A stretch of 64,000 nt of DNA from Pedobacter sp. MC2016-15 (GTDB lineage Bacteria > Bacteroidota > Bacteroidia > Sphingobacteriales > Sphingobacteriaceae). The position numbers and the translations under genes were made by a program. The notes beneath the pieces were generated by a model. It was not told where the DNA came from. It saw only the letters and a program-made list of their open reading frames with translations, and did not search any database. Within the stretch, counting starts at the first letter, position 1. Each line of letters starts with the position of its first letter. Below are positions 52,141 through 60,799 of the stretch, piece after piece. The stretch lies in NCBI RefSeq assembly GCF_026239695.1, contig NZ_JAPIVS010000003.1, forward strand, positions 620,001 to 684,000, read 5' to 3'.

Positions 52141-52549
52141 GCCCTTTTTTTTCATCAGATCCTGACATCCCGGATTCTTTTTCTCAAGGAAAAAAATACC
52201 ATCTATACTGATCATTTATCTTTCTTCGTACATGTTTTGCTAAAAGCATTTAATATTCTCATTTCCGAATGTTACTTTCAGAGTACTGTTAAAAAAATTA
52301 GTAATTATTTAATTTTCCACATTGCGTTTCCTCAGAATTGGAACAGTTTACTGTCTGGTTACAAGGCAAAAGTCCCTTTTATATACAAAAATACACTTCC
52401 TGAAATTTCATAATTTCTCTGTGATTAATATCTGCTCTTTTGGCTATCGGAGTGTGTAAAAAAAAAGAACGCGATCCGGCGCTGTTTTGCTATATTAGTA
52501 ATATCAAATTATAAGTCGGGCAAATTAAATGATAAAATAATTTAAAATC

Positions 52550-52687
52550 ATGGAAAATAAAGCGGCAGAAAATACAGATAGCCAATTAACAACTGAGCCA
52601 GTTCTGGTCAATGTAATTATCGAAACTCTTTCAAAAGAAGTAGAGCAAATTAAAGAGCTGCTCAGTAAGGACAGTTTCGTGGAATAG
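52550..52687 (+). CDS. 45-residue hypothetical protein
   Basis: A short frame from the ATG at 52550 to the TAG at 52687. The product starts with a polar stretch (MENKAAENTDSQLTTEP) and continues as an amphipathic helix (NVIIETLSKEVEQIKELLSK) that could form a coiled coil. A strong terminator follows 37 nt after the stop, and the gene lies alone between unrelated units, which supports a separate transcript. No family is recognised. Confidence 0.55.
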   Translation: MENKAAENTDSQLTTEPVLVNVIIETLSKEVEQIKELLSKDSFVE

Positions 52688-52724
52688 AACTTAGCCCTTA
52701 AAGGCTGACTGAAAATTTGCACCA

Positions 52725-52760
52725 AGACACATATATACATGATTATGTGTCTTTTTTTTT
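52725..52760 (+). terminator. rho-independent terminator after the 45-codon gene
   Basis: AGACACATA (52725-52733) pairs with TATGTGTCT (52744-52752), loop 10 nt, followed by a run of T residues to 52760. Confidence 0.8.
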
Positions 52761-52892
52761 GATTCGCATAGGAGATTAACCGGTTTATCACACTGTATTA
52801 TAAAGAACCTCTTAGCGTTCAAAAGATATGCAAGTGATCCTCATTCATTCAAACCGATATATCAAGGAACCCCCGGATTAAATTGCAGGGAG

Positions 52893-52942
52893 GTACAGCG
52901 GATCCGGATGGTAGGTTGGTTAATACTTAGGATCTGCTGTAC
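52893..52942 (+). repeat. 13-bp inverted repeat followed by T runs
   Basis: GTACAGCGGATCC (52893-52905) pairs with GGATCTGCTGTAC (52930-52942) with one G-T pair; the loop is 24 nt. TTTTCGTTTTTT follows, so it may terminate a plus-strand transcript, but no gene or promoter ahead of it was found. It could be the end of another small RNA. Confidence 0.5.
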
Positions 52943-52975
52943 TTTTCGTTTTTTGGAGAGCTGGTGGCAGATAGC

Positions 52976-53015
52976 AAAAAAGAAGCGGAGATATATCCTC
53001 CGACATATCCCCGCT
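52976..53015 (-). terminator. probable terminator of the PRC-barrel operon
   Basis: On the minus strand AGCGGGGATAT (53015-53005) pairs with ATATCTCCGCT (52994-52984), one mismatch, and is followed by TCTTTTTTGC. It lies 75 nt past the stop of the PRC-barrel gene. Confidence 0.6.
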
Positions 53016-53090
53016 ATCTAAATTAACGCTCTCATATATACAGACGCTCAAAAATCTGCTTTATTATCTCTGAGCCCAAATTATTTCAAA

Positions 53091-53579
53091 TTATATTTCA
53101 TCCCTGTTGTTGAAACGTCTCCCATAGAAGTTACGCTGGTTATAATGGTCATGCTCATAGAATGTCTGTTCATCCCAGGTCTGCTCTATATCGATATCAT
53201 CTATAAATGCGTTACGTACCCTGATTTCATCCTCAGGCTTGAACAACTCCCTGATGTAATCCGGCGCTGCTGCAAGCTGTGCAATAGTGATCGCTGGTAA
53301 ATATACTTCGTCGTCACTCAGGTGCAGTTCAGCAAGTCCTATCGGTATCAGAACTTTTCTGTTTTCCACACCAAAAACCTTTGCCTCCAGATCGGCAATC
53401 AGGTACCTTACCTTCTGCGTGGAGGGATTAAAAAGAAGGTCATGCACTTTTCCTATTCTCGCTCCCTGGGTATCTTTAATATGCCATCCCTGTACATCAG
53501 GTTCCCCTTCAGCTATTTCATAATCGCTGCCATCCAGCTCTACCAGAAGACGGCTTTCATTTATATTTTCAGTTGCCAT
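53091..53579 (-). CDS. PRC-barrel domain protein
   Basis: 162 residues, soluble and acidic. The N-terminal 95 residues form a PRC barrel (VQGWHIKDTQGARIGKVHDLLFNPSTQKVRYLIADLE, then KVLIPIGLAELHLSDDEVYLP). The C-terminal tail is rich in Asp, Glu, Asn, Arg and aromatic residues (FYEHDHYNQRNFYGRRFNNRDE). Such proteins are common in stress-linked gene sets of soil and freshwater Bacteroidota; the role is unknown. A 52-codon membrane-protein gene lies 11 bp upstream on the same strand. Confidence 0.8.
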   Translation of the reverse strand: MATENINESRLLVELDGSDYEIAEGEPDVQGWHIKDTQGARIGKVHDLLFNPSTQKVRYLIADLEAKVFGVENRKVLIPIGLAELHLSDDEVYLPAITIAQLAAAPDYIRELFKPEDEIRVRNAFIDDIDIEQTWDEQTFYEHDHYNQRNFYGRRFNNRDEI

Positions 53580-53590
53580 AAGACGTGTTT

Positions 53591-53749
53591 TTAAGGTGTA
53601 ATTGCTGTTGAATCAGTAACTATTTTATCCGAAGTTTTGTGATCATCTTTGTGGATTGCAAAATAAACGATTGCCATACCCACCAGGATGATGATCAGCC
53701 ATAGCCACCAGAGGCTTTTACTTTTTGGTTGTACATTTAAAGTTGCCAT
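53591..53749 (-). CDS. 52-residue membrane protein upstream of the PRC-barrel gene
   Basis: From the ATG at 53749 to the TAA at 53591. The product has a polar start (MATLNVQPKSKS), one strong membrane helix (LWWLWLIIILVGMAIVYFAI, about 13-32) and a charged tail (HKDDHKTSDK). It is too short for most automatic gene calls. It ends 11 bp before the PRC-barrel gene on the same strand, so they probably share a transcript ending at 52976. Function unknown. Confidence 0.65.
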   Translation of the reverse strand: MATLNVQPKSKSLWWLWLIIILVGMAIVYFAIHKDDHKTSDKIVTDSTAITP

Positions 53750-53872
53750 AGTATTATATCTGCGTTTTAACTGAAGATAACCTCGCTGCCGGGAAATTGT
53801 TTCGGAGAATCAAAAAACGGGACATTTGTTCAAATTATTTATTATTTTTATAATGATTTCTTATCCCTTTTT

Positions 53873-55126
53873 ATGGCTAACAACGTTAACATCACTTCCA
53901 ATGGTATTCAGAAAGTACTGCGTAATTACAATGAAAAGCAAGCGCTTGCAGAATATATCTGGAATGGTTTTGATGCCAATGCCGGGACAGTAGAAATCAA
54001 TTATGCTGCAAATGAACTGGGCTTTCTGGATGGGCTGGAAATTTCTGACGATGGCCATGGGATCAATTTTGATAACCTCAGTATAAAGTTTGCTCCATTT
54101 TTTGAGTCGGAGAAAGCCCTGCAGCTGCCGATGAATAAAAACAGGTCGGTCATGCATGGAAAAAATGGCGTAGGGCGTTTAACATTTTTCAAGTTTGCAA
54201 ATGATGCCGAGTGGCAGACTACCTTCCTGCATCATGGAGCACTGCATAGCGGAAGGATCAGCATCGGTATGCATGCATTGAATAACTATCAGGCAAGTCT
54301 GCTGGATATTCCATTAAATGAAAAGTCTGGTACGAGGGTGATCTTTTCAAACATGAAGATTTCTTCAGAAGACCTGGAGCAGGAAATCATCCCTTACCTG
54401 AAGGCTGAATTCTGCTGGTTTCTGGAACTTAATAAGGAAAGTGGCTATCAGATTCTCATCAATGGTGAGCTGCTTGATTATACAGATTACATTCAGGACT
54501 ATGAGGAAAATTTCCTGATCAGGTATGAAGATAGCGATACTGTATTTAAACTGAAGTTTGTGCAGTGGAAAGAGTCTCTCCATAAGGAGCTTTCAAAAGT
54601 ATATTTCATCAATGAGAAAAATGAAGAAATGTACAAGGAGTATACTACGCTGAACAAAAAGGCGGATGAATATTTTCACAGCGTATATGTACAGAGTGAA
54701 TTTTTTACGGACTTTGACTTCAGTGGTTCAGAATTTGACACCCAGGTAAAGATCTACCAGCGCTCCAAGACTTCTCCTGAATTCAAGTTCCTGCTGAAGA
54801 AGCTGAATGAATTGCTCAGGGATAAGAGAAAGAAATTTCTCAAGGAATATTCATCGAGATTGCTGGAGCGGTATGAGCGGGAGGGGGTGATCTCCAAAAA
54901 GGAAGAAACCAGTAGTCATGATCTTTCTGATCTGATCAGGACCATTTATGAAATCCAGCCCAAGATTTTCAGTAACCTGAGTATCGACCAGAAGAAAACC
55001 ATTGTGTCATTACTGCAGACGATTCTAGCTTCAGACCAGAGGGAGCAACTGGCAGCAGTCCTTGGAAATATTGTGGAAATGGATGAGGAAGAAAAGGCAG
55101 AGCTGTCAAAGATTTTACTTCCTTAA
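53873..55126 (+). CDS. GHKL-type ATPase (Hsp90/MutL/MORC-like ATP-binding protein)
   Basis: 417 residues. The ATP site is complete: N-box E27-N31-D34 in AEYIWNGFDANA, G1 box ISDDGHGI (58-64), G2 box HGKNGVGRLTFFKF (95-108). A second domain of S5 type and a charged helical C-terminal part (KKLNELLRDKRKKFLKEYSSRLLERYEREG, then a region with IVSLLQTILASDQREQLAAVL) follow. It is not Hsp90, MutL, gyrase or a sensor kinase by length and layout. Unlinked GHKL ATPases are sometimes phage-defence or DNA-handling proteins; here no partner gene is evident. It overlaps the cyclophilin gene tail to tail by 12 bp. Confidence 0.75.
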   Translation: MANNVNITSNGIQKVLRNYNEKQALAEYIWNGFDANAGTVEINYAANELGFLDGLEISDDGHGINFDNLSIKFAPFFESEKALQLPMNKNRSVMHGKNGVGRLTFFKFANDAEWQTTFLHHGALHSGRISIGMHALNNYQASLLDIPLNEKSGTRVIFSNMKISSEDLEQEIIPYLKAEFCWFLELNKESGYQILINGELLDYTDYIQDYEENFLIRYEDSDTVFKLKFVQWKESLHKELSKVYFINEKNEEMYKEYTTLNKKADEYFHSVYVQSEFFTDFDFSGSEFDTQVKIYQRSKTSPEFKFLLKKLNELLRDKRKKFLKEYSSRLLERYEREGVISKKEETSSHDLSDLIRTIYEIQPKIFSNLSIDQKKTIVSLLQTILASDQREQLAAVLGNIVEMDEEEKAELSKILLP

Positions 55127-55777
55127 CTTACTGATCTCGTCTTTTGTAAGGATGTGCAACTTAAAAACTTGTTTGCTGACAGGGCGGTCGCTGGCATTTG
55201 TAGCGACACTGTTTATACTTTCTGCCACCTGAAGGCCTTTTACAATTTCACCAAATATGGTATAATCGCCATCGAGTTGAGGAGTACCCCCTATGGTTTT
55301 GTAGGTTGAGCGCTCTGCGGCACTGAAAGAATGGCCGGTTTTCTTTTCCATCTGTTCAAGCGCTGTATCACTGTACTTTTTTCCCTCAACAAAATAGATC
55401 TGATCGAGATAAGAGCTTTTTTCGGGATTATCATTACGGCCCGCTCCCAACGCGCCTTTTTTATGGTATAAACCAGGCATGATCTCTGCCGCTACACGCT
55501 GCAAAGGAGCCTCAGGATGAAGCTTTTCGCGGTTCAGGATGGTTTCGTCCAGTTCCCCGCCCTGACTCACAAATCCTTTGATTACCCTGTTAAATTCCTG
55601 ATCCTTGAAAGTGCCGTTTTTAATTTGTTTCAGAAAATTGTCGCGGTGCAGCGGTGTCTGATCATACAACATCACGACGATATTGCCTTTGCTGGTTGAG
55701 AACTGAACATAACTGCTCTGGGCTGATGCTGTAAAAGCAATCATCAGGAGCAGGAAAGTGAATTGAAATGATTTCAT
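55115..55777 (-). CDS. exported peptidyl-prolyl cis-trans isomerase, cyclophilin type
   Basis: 220 residues with a signal peptide (about 1-19, FTASAQ). Cyclophilin core: VQFSTSKGNIVVMLYDQTPLHRDNFLKQI, EFNRVIKGFVSQGGELD (active-site Arg) and DGDYTIFGEIVKGLQVAESI. An insertion of about 35 residues (GKKYSDTALEQMEKKTGHSFSAAERSTY) interrupts the fold. It assists folding in the periplasm. It lies 1 bp behind the LspA gene. Confidence 0.9.
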   Translation of the reverse strand: MKSFQFTFLLLMIAFTASAQSSYVQFSTSKGNIVVMLYDQTPLHRDNFLKQIKNGTFKDQEFNRVIKGFVSQGGELDETILNREKLHPEAPLQRVAAEIMPGLYHKKGALGAGRNDNPEKSSYLDQIYFVEGKKYSDTALEQMEKKTGHSFSAAERSTYKTIGGTPQLDGDYTIFGEIVKGLQVAESINSVATNASDRPVSKQVFKLHILTKDEISKLRK

Positions 55778-55778
55778 C

Positions 55779-56273
55779 TTATGCTGTAATTGTGCTGCGT
55801 TTGAAATAAAGATTAATAATGATCATGATCATACCCACCATGATAGAAACATCTGCAAAATTGAAAATTCCGGTTTTAAAGGCATAGAGATCGATATGCA
55901 GAAAGTCGGTCACTGAACCATACAGCAGCCTGTCGTAAAGATTTCCCAGTCCGCCGCCGATCACAAAGCTCATGCCCAGCACCAGGAGTCTTGGCAACTG
56001 ATGATTAGATAACAAATAATAAATCCCGTAGCACATCAGCAGCAGCGGGAACAGTGATAACAGAAAGAATTTAAGAGGCCCTGCCATGGAATCACCGGTA
56101 CTCAGAAAAGCACCGGAGTTTTCTGTTTTCATCAATATCAGGTATTTTCCAATCACATCAATACTCTCATAAGACCCGATGTTCTGACGGGCAACATGCT
56201 TGGAGATCTGATCGCATCCCGCATTTACCAATACCAACAGCAAAATCGATATGTTTCTTAATGTATAGTTCAT
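55779..56273 (-). CDS. lspA: lipoprotein signal peptidase
   Basis: 164 residues from the ATG at 56273 (an ATG 9 nt earlier is possible). Four membrane helices; conserved elements CDQISKHVA near the N-terminus, ENSGAFLS, GGGLGNLYDRLLYGSVTDF with the first catalytic Asp, and GIFNFADVSIMVG with the second. It cleaves signal peptides of lipoproteins, of which this window encodes several. It is grouped with the cyclophilin gene, 1 bp apart. Confidence 0.92.
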   Translation of the reverse strand: MNYTLRNISILLLVLVNAGCDQISKHVARQNIGSYESIDVIGKYLILMKTENSGAFLSTGDSMAGPLKFFLLSLFPLLLMCYGIYYLLSNHQLPRLLVLGMSFVIGGGLGNLYDRLLYGSVTDFLHIDLYAFKTGIFNFADVSIMVGMIMIIINLYFKRSTITA

Positions 56274-56365
56274 CGTAAGCACATTATGCCTGTAAACATA
56301 ATGATTATTTGTCTCAAACAGATAGTGCTTGTGGTTGTTATAGCCTCAACAAGTCTGAACAATTT

Positions 56366-56830
56366 ATGGAAAAGAAAAAAGATTCGTTTTTTGAATCGAT
56401 GTCTACAAAGATCACCTACTGGACAGGAAGTTCAGCGGCATTCGGTACAGCATTTGCCGTAATTATCATCTGGGGGATCACCGGCCCGATTTTTAAGTAT
56501 TCGGATACCTGGCAGTTAGTCATCAATACCGGAACAACGATCATCACTTTCCTGATGGTGTTTCTGATTCAAAAATCACAGAATAAAGATTCCAAGGCCA
56601 TACAGCTTAAACTTAATGAACTGATTGCAGCCAGCAGGCATGCGAGCAACCGTATGGTAGATATTGAAGACCTTTCAGAGGCAGAGCTGGATGTGCTGCA
56701 TAAATATTATCAGCGCCTTTCCGATATTTCTGAGGAAGACGAAGATATTCACAACTCACACTCTATTGATGCTGCAGATGATCTTCAGGAAGAGAAACTC
56801 GACCAGCGTCGTAAAACCAGGAAGAAATAA
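56366..56830 (+). CDS. low-affinity iron permease family protein
   Basis: 154 residues from the ATG at 56366; the earlier part of the open frame lies in the promoter region shared with lspA. Two helices (about 22-40 and 52-70): STKITYWTGSSAAFGTAFAVIIIWGITGP and WQLVINTGTTIITFLMVFLIQKSQNKD match the short bacterial branch of the low-affinity Fe(II) permease family. The C-terminal part is cytosolic and acidic, with a basic end. Iron transport in this bacterial branch is not shown. Confidence 0.82.
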   Translation: MEKKKDSFFESMSTKITYWTGSSAAFGTAFAVIIIWGITGPIFKYSDTWQLVINTGTTIITFLMVFLIQKSQNKDSKAIQLKLNELIAASRHASNRMVDIEDLSEAELDVLHKYYQRLSDISEEDEDIHNSHSIDAADDLQEEKLDQRRKTRKK

Positions 56831-56838
56831 TAACAAAA

Positions 56839-58470
56839 TTAATCAGCAGACCTGAACATCTGGGCAGCCATCAGCTGATCATGCCCATAGAGATCTTCCC
56901 TGAAATTCAGCAGTCCGTCCTTATCTACCCAGGAGGTGAAATAAGTGATAAATACCGGAACCGGTTGTTTCATGTTCACCCAGACTTCCGATTTTTTGTT
57001 CATTGCCTGGTCAATTTTGGCACTGCTCCATTCCGGGCGGTCAGAAAGCAGGTATTCCGCAAGTTTTTTCGGCTGGGCCAGGCGGATACAGCCATGGCTG
57101 AAAGCACGTTTCTCCTCTGCAAACAATGATTTTGCAGGTGTATCATGAAGGTAGATATTGTAGCTGTTGGGAAAGAGGAATTTAACCCTGCCCAGGGAAT
57201 TGCCATCGCCAGGTTTCTGTCTGATCTGCGGCAGACCTTCACTGCTGCCATACTGCTCCATATTTTTCTGAGCCAGGTAGTTGCGGTTGCTTCGCATGGC
57301 GGGCAGAATTTCTGCACGTACAATACTTGGAGGGATATTCCAGTAGGGGCTGAACACAATATTTTTAAGCTCATTGCTGAAGATAACCGTCTTATTGGCC
57401 GCTTTTCCGACCACGATACCCATATTCAGGACTTCCTTGTTGGCTTCAAAGACATGCAGTCTGTACTCAGGGATGTTCACGAGAATAAATCTGGTTTCCG
57501 GAATCGGAGGTGTCCATTTCATGCGTTCCAGGTTAATCAGCATCTGCTGAATCCGTGTTTCTACGGGCACATTGAGTGCCCTGATCAAAGACTGATCTAT
57601 TTTGCCGCTCTGAATGGTACCGAATTGCTTTTGTGCCTTTTTGATGGCCTCCGTCATGGCCGTATCAAAGATAGCCAGGCTGTCTGTTGCCGTCAGATCC
57701 CCAAAATCTGCCAGACGCTTTCTGATTTGCGCAATAAATATTCCTGTATCTCCGGGCTTGTAGATTTTACCTTTTTCAGGGATGAGCTTTTCCCAGGCGC
57801 CTTTGCGCTGAATGCCATACCAGCGCAGTAATTCTTTGTTCAGCGTTTTATAATATCTGTTTACAGGCTCCCAGTTTTCGATGCTGGTGCCCTTTTTTGC
57901 CACCAGTGAATCCAGCAGGGCTACGGCATCCAGCTTTTTTCTCGGGATATACCATTGCAGGGCCGAGGGATCGAGTTTTCCGGCGTAGGCGTAGGTGACG
58001 AAATCAAAGAAATGTTGTGTCAGCGATAATTCCAGTTCGATCAGCGCAGGACTTACGGCCCTGATCAGGGTGTCCTTACTGATCAGCAGGCCTAATTGCT
58101 GGTGTAGCGCCTGGTCCGCATCCGTACTGTCGCCGGACAGGGTGATGTAATTTTTATCAAGTTCATAAAATACCTTAGCCTGTTCTGCCAGTCCTTTTTC
58201 TGCTACCCAGGCAAACTGGAAGTTCCGGCTGTTGTAAAAGTTTCTCAGGCGACTGGCGGAGCTATCTTCCAGACCCTGTGCACTGATATAATCCTCCATC
58301 TGTAAGCTGTCCACAAATAACTTCGTAACGGCATTTACCGGGGTAATAGTGATGTCGCGGGGAACCTTAACTTCTTTGCGGCGGCATTGTGAAAATAATA
58401 CCGTCAACAGTAATAAAATAAAGGGAATACCAATAGGAAATGCAGACAGTTTTCTGGGATTAAGCGTCAT
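56839..58470 (-). CDS. L,D-transpeptidase (YkuD family) lipoprotein
   Basis: 543 residues. The signal peptide ends in LFSQC, so it is lipid-anchored. It has a peptidoglycan-binding-like middle (KPGDTGIFIAQIRKRLADFGDLTATDS), then the YkuD catalytic domain with FILVNIPEYRLHVFEANKEVLNMGIVVGK and the active site SHGCIRL, H459-G460-C461. The large YcbB-like N-terminal part (about 60-250) is typical of the Bacteroidota/E. coli YcbB branch. It makes 3-3 crosslinks or attaches proteins to peptidoglycan. Confidence 0.92.
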   Translation of the reverse strand: MTLNPRKLSAFPIGIPFILLLLTVLFSQCRRKEVKVPRDITITPVNAVTKLFVDSLQMEDYISAQGLEDSSASRLRNFYNSRNFQFAWVAEKGLAEQAKVFYELDKNYITLSGDSTDADQALHQQLGLLISKDTLIRAVSPALIELELSLTQHFFDFVTYAYAGKLDPSALQWYIPRKKLDAVALLDSLVAKKGTSIENWEPVNRYYKTLNKELLRWYGIQRKGAWEKLIPEKGKIYKPGDTGIFIAQIRKRLADFGDLTATDSLAIFDTAMTEAIKKAQKQFGTIQSGKIDQSLIRALNVPVETRIQQMLINLERMKWTPPIPETRFILVNIPEYRLHVFEANKEVLNMGIVVGKAANKTVIFSNELKNIVFSPYWNIPPSIVRAEILPAMRSNRNYLAQKNMEQYGSSEGLPQIRQKPGDGNSLGRVKFLFPNSYNIYLHDTPAKSLFAEEKRAFSHGCIRLAQPKKLAEYLLSDRPEWSSAKIDQAMNKKSEVWVNMKQPVPVFITYFTSWVDKDGLLNFREDLYGHDQLMAAQMFRSAD

Positions 58471-58606
58471 CAGGGAAATATACTAATTTTCTACAGCCCA
58501 CAAAAGAAATCAATTGGCCACAATTATTTTTCGGTAGTTATTCTGGCGCTATTTTATTTTAATGACAATTTAATTCTGAATGTGTGCAGTACCGGGAATC
58601 TAATAT

Positions 58607-58614
58607 TATATTTG
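58607..58614 (+). promoter_or_regulatory. -7 promoter element of the PAP2-type gene
   Basis: TATATTTG matches TAnnTTTG and lies between an in-frame GTG (58584) and the ATG at 58641, which argues for the ATG as start. A matching TTG at 19-20 nt was not found. Confidence 0.4.
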
Positions 58615-58640
58615 TGCCCAATTATCAACAAACCGTATTA

Positions 58641-59261
58641 ATGCATACTAAACAGTTACCCTGGCGTTTCGCCTGGGATTATCCTGCTTTTAGGCTGAAA
58701 CTTATCCTGGGCTTATCGCTGATGAGCCTGATCGTCTTCTACTTGCAGGACTTTTTCGTTTTTGTACAGGGGAGACACGGGGTTCCTGTTCATGACTGGG
58801 TGCTGGAGCAGCTTCCTGCAAAAGATGTATCGGTATATATTTTCCTGGTTCTCTATCCTGCATCGGGTTTATTCTTCTGGCGTGTACGAAAAAATAGTAT
58901 GCTTTGTATTACTGCGCTCTGGGGATATATTTTTCTGTGCCTCGTCAGGATGCTGACCATTTCTCTGATTCCTCTGGAAGCCCCCCGGCATCTGGTGCAT
59001 ATGAGCGACCCATTTTCTATCATTTTCTACGGATCAAATATGATTACCAAGGACTTATTTTTCTCGGGACATACCGCAACACTTTGCCTGGTTGGTCTTT
59101 GTCTGGAAAATAAAACCGAGAAAATCGTGATATTCTGTGCCACCGCGGTGCTCGGAATACTGCTGCTGATCCAGCATGTACACTATACTGCAGATGTAAT
59201 TGCGGCCCCTTTATTCAGCTATATGTTCTGGTACCTTGGCAAAACGATTGCCCGGATATAA
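58641..59261 (+). CDS. PAP2-type membrane phosphatase / sphingomyelin-synthase-like protein
   Basis: 206 residues from the ATG at 58641, five or six membrane helices. The catalytic motifs are of PAP2 C-type: LFFSGHTATLCLVG and HVHYTADVIAAPLFSY, the H..H...D triad of sphingomyelin synthase/PAP2 enzymes. It should remove or transfer a phospho-head group on lipids in the membrane; since Sphingobacteriaceae make sphingolipids, such a substrate is possible (inference). A 13-bp palindrome starts at its stop codon. Confidence 0.8.
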   Translation: MHTKQLPWRFAWDYPAFRLKLILGLSLMSLIVFYLQDFFVFVQGRHGVPVHDWVLEQLPAKDVSVYIFLVLYPASGLFFWRVRKNSMLCITALWGYIFLCLVRMLTISLIPLEAPRHLVHMSDPFSIIFYGSNMITKDLFFSGHTATLCLVGLCLENKTEKIVIFCATAVLGILLLIQHVHYTADVIAAPLFSYMFWYLGKTIARI

Positions 59262-59273
59262 ACGATAATCGTT
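59261..59273. promoter_or_regulatory. 13-bp palindrome ahead of pepD
   Basis: AACGATAATCGTT, perfect around its central A. It begins at the last base of the PAP2 gene stop and lies 26 nt before the pepD ATG. It could be an operator or a small hairpin in the pepD leader. No regulator is identified. Confidence 0.35.
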
Positions 59274-59299
59274 ATTTTGGCGGCTTATTCATACAATAA

Positions 59300-60760
59300 A
59301 TGGAACTGAACAAGCTGGAGCCTCAGGAACTGTGGCAAAATTTCGTAAACCTGAATGCAATTCCGCGGGCCTCAAAGAAGGAGGAACAGGTAATTGCCTT
59401 TATGCTGAGCTTTGGTCAAGGTCTTGGACTTGAAACAATTAAAGATGCTATCGGGAATGTGGTGATAAAAAAGCCTGCTACCCGGGGCATGGAAGATCGT
59501 AAAACCGTTGTCTTACAATCCCACCTTGATATGGTCCACCAGAAAAACGGGGACGTAATTTTTGATTTCGATGAACAGGGAATCGAAATGTTTGTGGAGG
59601 GAGACTGGGTTAAAGCATGCGGCACGACTCTGGGTGCTGATAATGGTATAGGCGTAGCTACAATCATGGCTGTGCTGGCTTCTTCGTCGATAGAACATCC
59701 GGCTTTGGAGGCCATGTTTACAATTGATGAAGAAACGGGTATGACCGGTGCCAAACAACTTGATCCTGCAAATTTCAGCGGCAGCATTCTGCTCAACCTG
59801 GATACAGAGGAAGATGATGAACTTACGATCGGCTGTGCCGGCGGAATCGATACCAACACCCGCTATCAGTATCAGCAGGAGAATGCCGATACAAAAGGGA
59901 CTGCCTTTCAGATTAAAGTCAGGGGCCTCCTTGGGGGGCATTCCGGGATGGATATCCATAAGGGCAGGGCAAATGCCAATAAGCTGATGAACAGGCTGTT
60001 TCATAGCCTGTCGCAGACTATCCATATCCAGCTGCACAGCGTTGACGGCGGTAGCCTCAGAAATGCGATTCCGAGGGAGTCTGTTGCAGTGGTTGTGGTG
60101 CCGCATGGTCAGAAGGAACTGTTTGTACTCCTGCTCAAACAATTTTCTGAAGTGCTGGCAGATGAATACCATACTGCGGAGCCCTCTTTGCAGATCAGCA
60201 TCGAAGAGACCAGCATGCCATCGAGGGTGATGACATTTGTAGATTTCAAAAAGATCGTCAATGCCATCTATGCGGTGCCAAATGGGGTTTTCAGAATGAG
60301 CCCTGATATCAGGAATCTCGTAGAAGCATCTACCAACCTGGCGAGGGTGCTGATCAAAGATGGAGAGTTTACAACGCAGTCTTTACAGCGCAGCAGTGTT
60401 GAAAGTACCAAAACAGATGTATCTAATGCTGTAGCGGCTGCTTTTGAAAACATGGGATGTGATGTACAGCAGGCCGGGGATTATCCGGGTTGGAAACCTG
60501 ATCCTGATTCAGCAATACTGCGGTTAATGACCGGACTGTATCAGCAGACCTTTGGCAAATCTCCGAGGGTTGAGGCCTGCCATGCCGGTCTGGAATGTGG
60601 TATCCTCGGTGCTCACCTGCCGGCGATGGATATGATCTCCTTTGGGCCAACCATTAGAGGGGCGCATTCACCGGACGAAAGAGTGCAGATCTCTTCTGTC
60701 AAAAAGTTCTGGGCGTACCTTTTAGCGATATTGAAAGAAATTCCAAAAGACGATAAATAA
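59300..60760 (+). CDS. pepD: aminoacyl-histidine dipeptidase (PepD, M20 family)
   Basis: 486 residues, cytosolic. Metal-ligand motifs are H75 and D77 in LQSHLDMVH, D114 in TLGADNGIG, E144-E145 in IDEETGMTGA and a late His in GPTIRGAHSPDERV. The dimerisation domain sits at about 210-330. It fits TIGR01893, cytosolic non-specific dipeptidase, which cleaves Xaa-His and other dipeptides using zinc. It is followed by fabV after 39 bp. Confidence 0.94.
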   Translation: MELNKLEPQELWQNFVNLNAIPRASKKEEQVIAFMLSFGQGLGLETIKDAIGNVVIKKPATRGMEDRKTVVLQSHLDMVHQKNGDVIFDFDEQGIEMFVEGDWVKACGTTLGADNGIGVATIMAVLASSSIEHPALEAMFTIDEETGMTGAKQLDPANFSGSILLNLDTEEDDELTIGCAGGIDTNTRYQYQQENADTKGTAFQIKVRGLLGGHSGMDIHKGRANANKLMNRLFHSLSQTIHIQLHSVDGGSLRNAIPRESVAVVVVPHGQKELFVLLLKQFSEVLADEYHTAEPSLQISIEETSMPSRVMTFVDFKKIVNAIYAVPNGVFRMSPDIRNLVEASTNLARVLIKDGEFTTQSLQRSSVESTKTDVSNAVAAAFENMGCDVQQAGDYPGWKPDPDSAILRLMTGLYQQTFGKSPRVEACHAGLECGILGAHLPAMDMISFGPTIRGAHSPDERVQISSVKKFWAYLLAILKEIPKDDK

Positions 60761-60799
60761 AAAAGAATTACTATTTTAGGCCTCTTTAAACAATAGAAT

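Larger units (their letters stand above)
51951..52549. other. 600-bp AT-rich intergenic region with a candidate small RNA
   Basis: The left part holds the promoter/terminator-framed small RNA candidate at 52066-52140. The remainder (52141-52549) is AT-rich with no gene I can support; a 103-codon frame at 52102-52413 begins inside the terminator hairpin and has low-complexity, non-coding-like composition. The far right is the start region of the 45-codon gene. Confidence 0.5.
52761..53090. other. 330-bp intergenic region with two inverted repeats
   Basis: No gene was seen. It contains the plus-strand hairpin at 52893-52942 and the likely minus-strand terminator at 52976-53015, both listed separately. 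The rest shows nothing I can interpret. Confidence 0.5.

Noticed and set aside
52102..52413. 103-codon plus-strand frame
   Set aside because: It begins inside the terminator hairpin of the candidate small RNA and has an AT-driven, non-protein-like composition.
57145..57831. 228-codon frame opposite the L,D-transpeptidase gene
   Set aside because: Antisense shadow of a well-supported gene; no domain pattern.
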